From Glycocaulis sp051859565 (lineage in GTDB: Bacteria; Pseudomonadota; Alphaproteobacteria; Caulobacterales; Maricaulaceae), in the NCBI RefSeq assembly GCF_051859565.1, contig NZ_JBHYFK010000002.1, forward strand, positions 372,001-436,000: a DNA stretch of 64,000 nt, given 5' to 3'. Shown piece after piece: positions 57,434-64,000 of this stretch. The notes under the pieces are model-generated. The model was not told the DNA's origin. It was given only the letters and a program-made list of their open reading frames with translations, and made no database searches. The number at the start of each line of letters is the position of its first letter. The stretch's first letter is position 1. Made by a program: the position numbers and the translations under genes.

Positions 57434-57781
57434 ATGACCGATGATGTGATCTACCGTTTTGCCGATCCCGCCGTGCTGGGCGCTGCCGCGCTGGCGGGCA
57501 GCTATGAGGGCGAGGCCCACGACCATGCCGATGGCTTCATCCATTGCTCGGCCCGCCATCAGCTGGAAGGCACGCTTGCAGCCCATTTTGAGGGCGTGGA
57601 GCGCGTAGCGCTGGCCGTGATCGATGCAAAGGCGCTGGGCGGCAGTCTGAAATGGGAAAAGTCGCGCGGCGGCGAGCTGTTTCCGCATATTTACGGGGCG
57701 CTGCCGTTTGCCGCGATCAAGTCTGTGCATATTCTGCGGCGTGATGATACGGGCGGCTGGCGCCTGCCGGAGGAGCTGTAA
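57434..57781 (+). CDS. DUF952 family protein
   Basis: A 115-aa protein of the DUF952 family: VIYRFADPAVLGAAALAGSY, the HADGFIHCSARHQLEGT block with conserved His and Cys, LKWEKSRGGELFPHIYGALP, and a final AIKSVHILRRDDTGGW. The fold resembles that of ADP-ribosyl-type glutathione S-transferases in some structures; no activity is established. Its stop overlaps the pyrD start by one base (TAATG), a pairing also seen in other alphaproteobacteria. Confidence 0.92.
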   Translation: MTDDVIYRFADPAVLGAAALAGSYEGEAHDHADGFIHCSARHQLEGTLAAHFEGVERVALAVIDAKALGGSLKWEKSRGGELFPHIYGALPFAAIKSVHILRRDDTGGWRLPEEL

Positions 57782-58818
57782 TGGCGCTTGCTGATCTCGC
57801 TGCGAAAAGCCTCACGCTTCTGCCGCCTGAAACCGCGCACAGGATGAGCCTGAAGGCGCTGGCAGCCGGTCTTGGCCCGAAACTGGCGGCAGACGCGGAC
57901 CCCGTTCTGGCAACCTCCATCGCCGGGATCGAGCTTTCCCACCCGGTCGGGCTGGCCGCAGGCTATGACAAGAATGGCGAAGCGCCCGATGCCTTGCTGG
58001 CGGCAGGTTTTGCGTTTGTGGAGCTGGGCGCGGTTACGCCCCGCCCGCAGGTTGGTAATCCGCATCCGCGCCTCTTCCGTCTACGCGAGGACCGCGCCGT
58101 CATCAACCGTATGGGCTTCAACAATGAGGGGCTGGACGCGCTGAAAACCCGGCTGGAGGCACGCGCCGGAAAGCCCGGTATCGTTGGCATCAATCTCGGC
58201 GCCAACAAGGATAGCGAGGACCGGGCGGGCGATTATGTGACGCTGGTCAAGGCGCTCAAGGGTCTCGCCAGCTTCTTCACCATCAATATCTCCTCGCCCA
58301 ACACGCCGGGCCTGCGCGACATGCAGGGCGAGGAAGCGCTGGGCGCGCTGCTGGCTCGCGTCAATGATGCGCGCTGGACCGAGCCGGTCTTCCTGAAAGT
58401 GGCCCCTGATCTCGATGCGGCAGGCATTGAATCCATCGTGCGCGTGGCGATGGAGAACCGCATTTCCGGCCTCATCGTGTCGAACACCACGCTCGCCCGG
58501 CCGGATTCCCTGAAAAGCCAACATAAAGTCGAGGCGGGTGGTTTGTCCGGCGCGCCGCTGACCCATGCCTCCACCGAAGTGCTGCGTCAGGTGCGTATAG
58601 CCGCCGGGCCGGACCTGCCGCTGATCGGGGTTGGTGGTATCAATTCGGTGGACAGCGCCTACGCCAAGATCCGGGCAGGCGCGAGCGCGATCCAGCTCTA
58701 CACCGCGCTGGTCTATGAAGGGCCGGGACTTGTGAAGCGCTTGCGCGACGGTCTCGCCGCGCGCCTCAAAGCTGACGGCTATACATCTCTCGCCGAAGCG
58801 GTGGGTGTTGACGCCTGA
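57781..58818 (+). CDS. pyrD: Dihydroorotate dehydrogenase (quinone), class 2
   Basis: PyrD oxidises dihydroorotate to orotate with quinone as acceptor, in pyrimidine synthesis. The 345-aa protein has GLAAGYDKNGEAPDALLAAG, VGNPHPRLFRLREDRAVINR, the FTINISSPNTPGLRDMQGEE loop with the catalytic Ser, KVAPDLDAAGIESIV, and LIGVGGINSVDSAYAKIRAG for FMN phosphate. The N-terminal membrane-association helix (ALADLAAKSLTLLPPETAHR) marks class 2. The 3' end overlaps the convergent MATE gene by 40 bases. Confidence 0.96.
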   Translation: MALADLAAKSLTLLPPETAHRMSLKALAAGLGPKLAADADPVLATSIAGIELSHPVGLAAGYDKNGEAPDALLAAGFAFVELGAVTPRPQVGNPHPRLFRLREDRAVINRMGFNNEGLDALKTRLEARAGKPGIVGINLGANKDSEDRAGDYVTLVKALKGLASFFTINISSPNTPGLRDMQGEEALGALLARVNDARWTEPVFLKVAPDLDAAGIESIVRVAMENRISGLIVSNTTLARPDSLKSQHKVEAGGLSGAPLTHASTEVLRQVRIAAGPDLPLIGVGGINSVDSAYAKIRAGASAIQLYTALVYEGPGLVKRLRDGLAARLKADGYTSLAEAVGVDA

Positions 58819-60137
58819 GCGATGATGTCGCGTTTCAGCCCTGAAAGACCAAGGCTGAGCGTGCCCGCCCGCGCGATGTAATAGCCCAGAAACGCCAGCC
58901 ACAGCCCCGTTCCGCCAAAGGCCGGGCGCAGCGCAAAATCCAGCGCCAGATAGATCAATAGCGCGGCGATCATCGCATTGCGCATGAGCGGGCCTCTGGT
59001 GGTGCCGATCATCAGCCCGTCGAGCTGCCAGCTGGCAAACCCCATCAGCGGCACCAGCGCGCACAACGGCAGATAGGCCATGGCCGCCGCGCGCGTGGCG
59101 GGGTCTGTGGTGATAAGGCCGATCAGGGCTTCGCCCGCCAGCAGCAGCATGAGGCTTGCCAGCACGGCAAAGCCCGCGGCCTGTTCGGTTGTCAGGCGCA
59201 GCGCGCGTTTAAGCCCCTTCCAGTCGCCTTTGCCTGCGGCCTTGCCGGTCACGGTCTCGGTCACATGGGCAAAGGCATCGAGGAAATAGGCGATGATGGA
59301 GATGAACTGGAGCAGCACCGCATTGCCCGCCATGACCTCGGTGCCTTCGCGCAGGCTCGCCTCGTTGAACCAGGCAAAGCCCGCCAGCAAAGCCAGCGTG
59401 CGCAGGAAGATGTCGCGGTTTACCCCCAGCAAGCGGCGGATGGCGGCAGGGGCCAGAATGAGCGCGAGCGGGACAGAAGCCGCGATCCGGCTGCGCAGTA
59501 TCCACGCCACGATGGCAATGCCGGGCAGAAGATGCAGCCACAGCGCCAGCGTGCTCGCCCAGGCGACGCCGGCCACGCCCCAGCCAAACCCGGCCACGAA
59601 GAGGATGGAAAGCCCGGCATTGATGACGTTCAGCACGGCCTGCAGGGCGAGCGCCATGCCGGTGCGCCCCAGCCCGATCAGCCAGCCATAAAGGGCAAAT
59701 CCGGCCAGCGCCGCAGGCGCGCTCCAGATGCGCGCATCGAAATAGGCCCGGCCTGCTGCCTCCACGCCGCTTTCGGCGGAGAAGAGGGTGAAGGCCAACT
59801 CGCGCAAGGGCCATTGGGCCAGAACCAGCGCAGCACCGATGACCAGCCCGGTAATGATGCCGCGTAAGAGGCTGGCGCGTAATTCCGCCTCGTCACCCCG
59901 CCCGTCTGCCTGCGCGGTCAGTCCCGTCATCCCCATGCGGAGAAAGCCGAACGCCCAGAAGATGAAGTTGAAGATCAGCGCGCCCAGCGCCACGGCGGCG
60001 ATCTCGGCGGTGGTGCCGGTGCGGCCTATGACGGCAATGTCCACCAGCCCCACCAGTGGCGTTGCGATATTCGCCGCCATGATCGGCAGGGCGAGGGCCA
60101 GAACCTTCCGGCGGGTGAGGGACGATGCAGATGCCAT
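58779..60137 (-). CDS. MATE-family efflux transporter (DinF-like)
   Basis: A 452-aa polytopic protein with about twelve membrane segments. Typical MATE residues include ALPIMAANIATPLVGLVDIAVIG (split here at LVD), GTTAEIAAVALGALIFNFIF and the second-half QFISIIAYFLDAFAHVTETV. It belongs to the DinF side of the family, which exports cationic or toxic compounds with Na+ or H+. Substrate not inferable. The last 13 codons overlap the convergent pyrD gene. A 99-bp gap separates it from the divergent alcohol dehydrogenase gene. Confidence 0.9.
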   Translation of the reverse strand: MASASSLTRRKVLALALPIMAANIATPLVGLVDIAVIGRTGTTAEIAAVALGALIFNFIFWAFGFLRMGMTGLTAQADGRGDEAELRASLLRGIITGLVIGAALVLAQWPLRELAFTLFSAESGVEAAGRAYFDARIWSAPAALAGFALYGWLIGLGRTGMALALQAVLNVINAGLSILFVAGFGWGVAGVAWASTLALWLHLLPGIAIVAWILRSRIAASVPLALILAPAAIRRLLGVNRDIFLRTLALLAGFAWFNEASLREGTEVMAGNAVLLQFISIIAYFLDAFAHVTETVTGKAAGKGDWKGLKRALRLTTEQAAGFAVLASLMLLLAGEALIGLITTDPATRAAAMAYLPLCALVPLMGFASWQLDGLMIGTTRGPLMRNAMIAALLIYLALDFALRPAFGGTGLWLAFLGYYIARAGTLSLGLSGLKRDIIAQASTPTASARDV

Positions 60138-60236
60138 GTGCGCCGCATAAATCCAAACCGGCGCCCTCGCAAACGCGATGAGTTCACATTAGCTTGCGGG
60201 GCATGACGCCCTGCCGGCGAGATGAGGAGACCGCCC

Positions 60237-61247
60237 ATGATCCGTGCCTATGCCGCGAGCGAGCGAGCCGGGAAATTTGAAGAGATCAGCTTTGATCCCG
60301 GCCCTCTGGGCGATGATGAGGTGGAGCTGAGGGTGGAGGCCTGCGGGCTCTGCCATTCAGATCTTTCCCTGCTGGACGAGGAATGGGGCGAGACGCAGTT
60401 TCCGCTGGTGCCGGGCCATGAAGTGGTCGGCACAGTGGCGGCGGTGGGCCGCTCGGTGACGCATCTCAAACCCGGTGACCGGGTGGGTGCGGGCTGGATG
60501 TCCCGCTCTTGCCTCACCTGCCACAACTGCATGGGCGGGGATCATAATCTCTGCAAGGCCTCTGAAGGCATCGCGCTTGGCCGCCATGGCGGATTTGCTG
60601 ACGCCGTGCGCCTGCAGGCGGCCTGGGCGGTAAAGCTGCCAGAGGGGCTGGATGCGCGCAGCGCCGGGCCGCTCTTTTGCGGGGGTATCACCGTGTTTGC
60701 GCCCATTCTCGAATTTGGCGTGAAGCCGACCGACCGCGTCGGTGTGATCGGGATTGGCGGGCTCGGCCATCTCGCCGTCCAGTTCCTCAAAGCCTGGGGC
60801 TGTGAGGTGACGGCCTTTACCTCCACAGGCTCCAAGGCCGAGGAAGCGCGTGCGCTTGGTGCGCACCGGGTCGTCGATAGCCGTTCAAAAGACGCGCTGA
60901 AAGCCGAGGCCGGGCGGCATGATTTCATCCTCTCCACGGTCGCCGTACCGCTGGACTGGAACCGCTACATCGCCGCGCTCGCGCCCAAGGGCCGCTTGCA
61001 TACGGTGGGCGTCATCTCCGAACCCATTCCGGTGCCTGCTTTCAGCCTGATCGGAGGTCAGAAATCAGTCTCCGGTTCTCCGGTCGGCAGCCCGGCGGTG
61101 ATGGCGAAAATGCTGGAGTTCTGCGCGCGCCATTCAATCGCGCCTCATGTCGAATACATGCCGATGAGCCAGATTGACGAGGCGTTCCAACGCCTTCGCG
61201 ACGGCAAGCCGCGCTACCGTATCGTGCTGGAAAATGACTTTGCCTGA
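60237..61247 (+). CDS. Zinc-dependent alcohol dehydrogenase (YahK/cinnamyl-alcohol type)
   Basis: The 336-aa medium-chain dehydrogenase has the catalytic zinc site CGLCHSDLSL and the GHEVVGTV block. The structural-zinc segment SCLTCHNCMGGDHNLC carries four Cys. The cofactor loop is VGVIGIGGLGHLAVQFLKAW, and STGSKAEEARALG after it suggests NADPH preference. It is nearest to the YahK/CAD group, which reduces aldehydes. Substrate unknown. A GAGGAGA site lies before the ATG at 60237. Confidence 0.93.
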   Translation: MIRAYAASERAGKFEEISFDPGPLGDDEVELRVEACGLCHSDLSLLDEEWGETQFPLVPGHEVVGTVAAVGRSVTHLKPGDRVGAGWMSRSCLTCHNCMGGDHNLCKASEGIALGRHGGFADAVRLQAAWAVKLPEGLDARSAGPLFCGGITVFAPILEFGVKPTDRVGVIGIGGLGHLAVQFLKAWGCEVTAFTSTGSKAEEARALGAHRVVDSRSKDALKAEAGRHDFILSTVAVPLDWNRYIAALAPKGRLHTVGVISEPIPVPAFSLIGGQKSVSGSPVGSPAVMAKMLEFCARHSIAPHVEYMPMSQIDEAFQRLRDGKPRYRIVLENDFA

Positions 61248-61255
61248 TGAAAAAT

Positions 61256-61284
61256 GGCCCCCGCGCCAGAAGGGCGCGAGGGCC
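61256..61284 (-). terminator. Intrinsic terminator for the UrcA gene
   Basis: GGCCC-C-CGCGCC and GGCGCG-A-GGGCC pair as a long stem around AGAA with one mismatch. Read on the minus strand it is followed by ATTTTTCAT, a short T-run. It lies about 55 bases past the UrcA stop and just after the convergent alcohol dehydrogenase stop, so it may serve both sides. Confidence 0.65.
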
Positions 61285-61339
61285 AGTGACTGCCTCGGCC
61301 AAAAGGGAATAAAGCCGGGCAAATCTGCGTCAGCGGCGC

Positions 61340-61675
61340 CTAGCGCGCGCGGCTGGCGAAGGTGACGTGACCTTGCTCCGTCCGTGAACCGGCCATCCAG
61401 CTTGTCGCGCCGTAGAGTGTTTCATGGGCGCTGCGCAGCGCATCCTCCTGGCATTGCGCTTCAATTGCGCGGCGCTGGAACCCGCGCAAGGCGTTCTGAT
61501 TGCAGACCTGCCGGGCGGCCTGTTCGATGCGGGCTTCAACGGACGCCCGGCCTTCCGGTGACTGAAGTTCGGCAGCCCGATACTCCACGATACGCGTCGG
61601 AGCCGGTGCAGCGAATGAGGGCGCACTGATGCCGAGTGCCACCATTGCGGTGAGCATGAGGGGGAGAGCTTTCAT
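61340..61675 (-). CDS. UrcA family secreted protein
   Basis: A 111-aa protein with a signal peptide (MKALPLMLTAMVALGISAPSFA). The mature part has the UrcA pattern: RIVEYRAAELQSPEGRASVE, ARIEQAARQVC, then RRAIEAQCQEDAL. The two cysteines likely form a disulfide. The family is found mainly in alphaproteobacteria, and no function is established. The start at 61675 is set by the signal peptide and an AAGGA site. Confidence 0.85.
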   Translation of the reverse strand: MKALPLMLTAMVALGISAPSFAAPAPTRIVEYRAAELQSPEGRASVEARIEQAARQVCNQNALRGFQRRAIEAQCQEDALRSAHETLYGATSWMAGSRTEQGHVTFASRAR

Positions 61676-61819
61676 GGGGTGTGTTTCCTTGTTCCTTGAG
61701 TGACGAACCAACCTTGCCCGGACGGCGCGGGGTCTGGTGTCCCGGTCTTTTTGCGTCCGTGCGAGTGTCACTGTGGATCAGGAAAGATTGCGCCGCGATG
61801 GCGCTGGCATGAACTTCAA

Positions 61820-61978
61820 TTAAGGCGCAGTTTTCCGCCGTGTTGTCCTGGCGTCGCCTGAGCAGCGCTTCGAGCAATAGCGCACCTCGTCCCAGACCCG
61901 CTCCCACTTCTTGCGCCAGGTGAAGGGCCGTCCACAGGACGCACAGTTCTTCACCGGCAAATCCGCTTTGCGCCTCAT
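61820..61978 (-). CDS. DUF2256 small zinc-ribbon protein
   Basis: A 52-aa protein. It has the DUF2256 pattern KNCASCGRPFTWRKKWERVW, DEVRYCSKRCSGD, with four cysteines as two pairs that probably bind zinc. The family often sits beside flavin- or photolyase-related genes, but its function is not known. It overlaps the preceding DUF393 gene by ATGA. Confidence 0.9.
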   Translation of the reverse strand: MRRKADLPVKNCASCGRPFTWRKKWERVWDEVRYCSKRCSGDARTTRRKTAP

Positions 61979-62385
61979 CGGGCGAACCTGCGCCAAAGGC
62001 GCTGCAAGAAAGGGCGGACCGGCAGGAAGAGCCGGTAGGCTAGCTCCAGTACCCAGACAAGTGGCGGCACGGCCGCGATCCGGCCCAGCCAACGCCAGCC
62101 GGGAGTCGCTTTCCACAGCTCGGCAAAAGCGCGCGCGCCGCTTACCAGCTCGCCGGAAGGCGTGCGGACGTGAAAGCGCGCCATTGCCGTCTCATGGCTC
62201 AGAGAAGGCGGCAGCGTGTCCGGCGAAGCCGCAATGTCATGAAAAGCAGCGTCCGCTCCCTGTTGCCGGTAAAAGCCGATCTCAGCGCGGCACATCGGGC
62301 AGCTGCCATCGAAAAAGACTTCGCACGCACCATATTCAGATGCGTTTGCAGCGTGTTGATCTTGTGTTTGGGTTTTCCGGGTCAT
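61975..62385 (-). CDS. DUF393 (DCC family) thiol-disulfide oxidoreductase-like protein
   Basis: A 136-aa protein with the DCC-type motif EVFFDGSCPMCRAEI, so the CPMC pair resembles a thioredoxin active site. FHDIAASPDTLPPSLSHET and RTPSGELVSGARAFAELWKA follow, as in the family. A C-terminal hydrophobic stretch (WLGRIAAVPPLVWVLELAYR) may associate with the membrane. Redox activity is assumed from family, not shown. Coupled to DUF2256; divergent from the FAD oxidoreductase. Confidence 0.9.
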   Translation of the reverse strand: MTRKTQTQDQHAANASEYGACEVFFDGSCPMCRAEIGFYRQQGADAAFHDIAASPDTLPPSLSHETAMARFHVRTPSGELVSGARAFAELWKATPGWRWLGRIAAVPPLVWVLELAYRLFLPVRPFLQRLWRRFAR

Positions 62386-62428
62386 TTAAGCGCTAATCTA
62401 GGCGGACACGAGGGCAGGAAAAGGGGAC

Positions 62429-63430
62429 ATGGCGACACGCCGCATTGCCATCATCGGAGCCGGTCTTGCCGGCGCGGCCTGCGCCCGCGCCCTGATCCAG
62501 CCCGGGCACAGCTGCCAGCTTTTTGACAAGGGGCGGGGGCCGGGCGGCCGGCTATCCACCCGCCGGGTTGAAACCCCTCTGGGCGAGGCGGGTTTCGATC
62601 ACGGCGCACAATTCATCACGGCGCGCGGTGCGGCGTTCTCGGCTTTTATGCACGATGCGCGCGATGCCGGCGCGGCCGCGGTCTGGGATGCACGGCTGGT
62701 CTCGATAGACCGGCGGGGCAATGTTGAGCCGTTGCGCGAGGAAGACCGCTGGATCGGTGCGCCGGGCATGAATGCGCTCGTCAAGCATGCGCTGGATGGT
62801 CTTGATGTGCAGTTCGGGGCGCGGGTGGCGGCTCTCAAGGGCGGGGCGGGCAGCTGGACGCTGGTGCTCGATGATGGGCGCCGGGAAGGGCCCTTCGATG
62901 CCGTCGCGATCACCATACCGCCTGAACAGATGATCGATCTGCTGGCGCGCACGGACGGTGATTTTTCAACCCAGATAGCGCAGGCGAACGGGGCGCAGAT
63001 CGGTCCGTGTCAGGCGGTGATGGCTGTGCTGGACGCGCCGTTTGATCCCGGCTTTGACGGCGCGAAAATCTATGGCGGCGCGCTGGCCTGGATGGCACGC
63101 ATGGGGTCACGTCCGGGGCGGACAGGGCCAGAAGGCTGGATACTGCATGCCACAACGGGCTGGTCACGGGCCAATCTGGAAGCGCAGGGCGATGAGGTGA
63201 TCCGCGCGCTGACCGAAGAGGCGCATGTCCGTTTCGGATTTCCCGCGCGCCCGGTCTGGAGCGCGGCCCATCGCTGGCGCTACGCGCTGAGCGAGCAGGC
63301 GCCGGGTACGCCCTTTGCCCTTGATGAAACCGGCACTGTCGGCTGCGCTGGCGACTGGCGGCTTGGGGGGCGGGCGGAACTGGCCTGGGATAGCGGCGCG
63401 GCTCTGGGCGAGGCGCTGGCTAAAACCTAG
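62429..63430 (+). CDS. FAD-dependent oxidoreductase, renalase-like
   Basis: The 333-aa protein starts with the dinucleotide-binding loop IAIIGAGLAGAACARALIQ, followed by FDKGRGPGGRLSTRRVETPL and the FDHGAQFITAR segment, both typical of renalase-like flavoproteins. The C terminus has the second FAD motif, GCAGDWRLGGRAELAWDSG. Known relatives oxidise aberrant NAD(P)H isomers; activity here is inferred. It overlaps the convergent thioesterase gene by four bases. Confidence 0.88.
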   Translation: MATRRIAIIGAGLAGAACARALIQPGHSCQLFDKGRGPGGRLSTRRVETPLGEAGFDHGAQFITARGAAFSAFMHDARDAGAAAVWDARLVSIDRRGNVEPLREEDRWIGAPGMNALVKHALDGLDVQFGARVAALKGGAGSWTLVLDDGRREGPFDAVAITIPPEQMIDLLARTDGDFSTQIAQANGAQIGPCQAVMAVLDAPFDPGFDGAKIYGGALAWMARMGSRPGRTGPEGWILHATTGWSRANLEAQGDEVIRALTEEAHVRFGFPARPVWSAAHRWRYALSEQAPGTPFALDETGTVGCAGDWRLGGRAELAWDSGAALGEALAKT

Positions 63431-63834
63431 CTTTCACCTTCGGGCTTGATCAGGAAATGGCCATGCAGGGCGGCGACCGGCGCGGCGCGGCGGTCCTGCC
63501 AGGCTTCCACGCGCACATTGGCCACGCGTGCGCCCTGCCGGGTAATAATGCCGCGGGCATATACGTCCTGGGGGCGCGCCGGGCGCAGATAGTCTACCGA
63601 TACATCGATGGGCTTGGGCAGGGCGGCCAGGCGCGTCCCTGCGAGCAGGGCGGCAGAGGCGGTGATCTCCATGAAGGCACCAATGGCGCCGCCGTGAAGG
63701 GCCGGGATCAGCGGATTGCCCACCAGGCTTTCCACGTAGGGCAGGATGGCCGTCAGCTCGTCGCCATGACCATCGAAGCGTACGCGCATCATCTGCACAT
63801 ACGGGCTCGAAAGCAGGGGTTCCAGCGGGCTCAT
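63427..63834 (-). CDS. PaaI-family hot-dog thioesterase
   Basis: A 135-aa hot-dog fold protein with the PaaI-type core PALHGGAIGAFMEITASAAL, then KPIDVSVDYLRPARPQDVYA and ARVANVRVEAWQDRRAAPVA. These enzymes hydrolyse acyl-CoA, often aryl or medium chain. The expected Gly-rich HGG helix is present. It overlaps the preceding thioesterase-like gene by ATGA, so the two may act together as a pair. Confidence 0.85.
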   Translation of the reverse strand: MSPLEPLLSSPYVQMMRVRFDGHGDELTAILPYVESLVGNPLIPALHGGAIGAFMEITASAALLAGTRLAALPKPIDVSVDYLRPARPQDVYARGIITRQGARVANVRVEAWQDRRAAPVAALHGHFLIKPEGES

Positions 63835-64000
63835 TCTTCTTCCACCTTGCTGATCGGCGTAGCGGATTTGCCAAAGGCGCGCTTTGCCTTCTCGGCCGCC
63901 TGCTGGCTGACGCGGGTCACCATGAACGCGGCGGCAGCCGTGGCAACAGGATCGTTTTCATCGCCGTCATGGGCGATGGCGCTGACAAAGGCGAAAAGCC
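63831..64000 (-). CDS. Hot-dog thioesterase-like protein, C-terminal part
   Basis: The last 56 codons of a gene cut by the window end. The frame reads LFAFVSAIAHDGDENDPVAT, AAAAFMVTRVSQQAAEKAKR and ends TPISKVEE. The AT-AAAFMVTR strand matches the closing strand of PaaI-like thioesterases, and the gene is coupled (ATGA) to another such gene. The catalytic region is outside the window, so the family call is tentative. Confidence 0.6.
   Translation of the reverse strand, partial: LFAFVSAIAHDGDENDPVATAAAAFMVTRVSQQAAEKAKRAFGKSATPISKVEEE

Overview
The window is a GC-rich, densely packed chromosomal segment of an alphaproteobacterium. The best fit is a Caulobacter-like, dimorphic lineage (Caulobacterales/Maricaulales, for example Maricaulis, Oceanicaulis or Glycocaulis relatives); this placement is inferred. 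Support: FliX, FlbY and a CheL-type rod-binding protein in the flagellar cluster, full TTAA-N7-TTAA CtrA-type boxes, sigma-54 promoters before the hook/rod/ring genes, a one-cysteine DksA, and a class I lysyl-tRNA synthetase. No rRNA, tRNA, CRISPR, phage or insertion sequence was seen. No stretch over about 300 bases lacks a gene.

Layout. 1-288 is the 3' end of a YmdB-type phosphodiesterase. 476-8102 is a minus-strand surface-glycan/precursor run: methyltransferase, KdsB-like cytidylyltransferase, histidine-phosphatase-like protein, O-antigen ligase/polymerase, undecaprenyl-phosphate sugar transferase, an unknown membrane-anchored protein, Fsa/TalC aldolase and GlmM. 8276-17634 (plus strand) holds yebC, cmk, a large unknown exported protein, an aldo/keto reductase, an ArsR-methyltransferase fusion, pgi and tkt. 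17631-19450 is a two-gene minus-strand unit: a Tat-exported lipoprotein of seven Asp-rich repeats and a JmjC/cupin oxygenase. 19613-28885 carries ruvCAB, ybgC-tolQRAB-pal-cpoB and tilS, followed by ftsH and two small genes.

31810-48004 is a flagellar supercluster: flbY, cheL/flgJ-N, flgI (minus); fliX, dksA (plus); two SpoIIAA-like proteins, flgH, flgA, flgG, flgF (minus); fliL, fliM, a DUF6468 protein, motE and a 1092-aa TPR protein (plus); fliE, flgC, flgB (minus); fliO, fliP (plus). CtrA boxes lie before fliX and between flgB and fliO, and sigma-54 promoters before flgI and flgF. This fits the Caulobacter early/middle flagellar hierarchy.

48057-64000 is mixed: a DedA-like protein, a GT2 glycosyltransferase, a SixA-like phosphatase, 1-Cys peroxiredoxin, parDE with a perfect palindromic operator, two membrane-protein/XRE-regulator modules flanking lysK, an S24 HTH regulator, DUF952-pyrD, a MATE transporter, alcohol dehydrogenase, an UrcA protein, DUF2256-DUF393, a renalase-like oxidoreductase and two tandem thioesterases, the last cut by the window end. 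Two inverted copies of a ~108-bp palindromic repeat (307-412 and 56486-56595) and a second palindromic repeat between ruvA and ruvB are also present.
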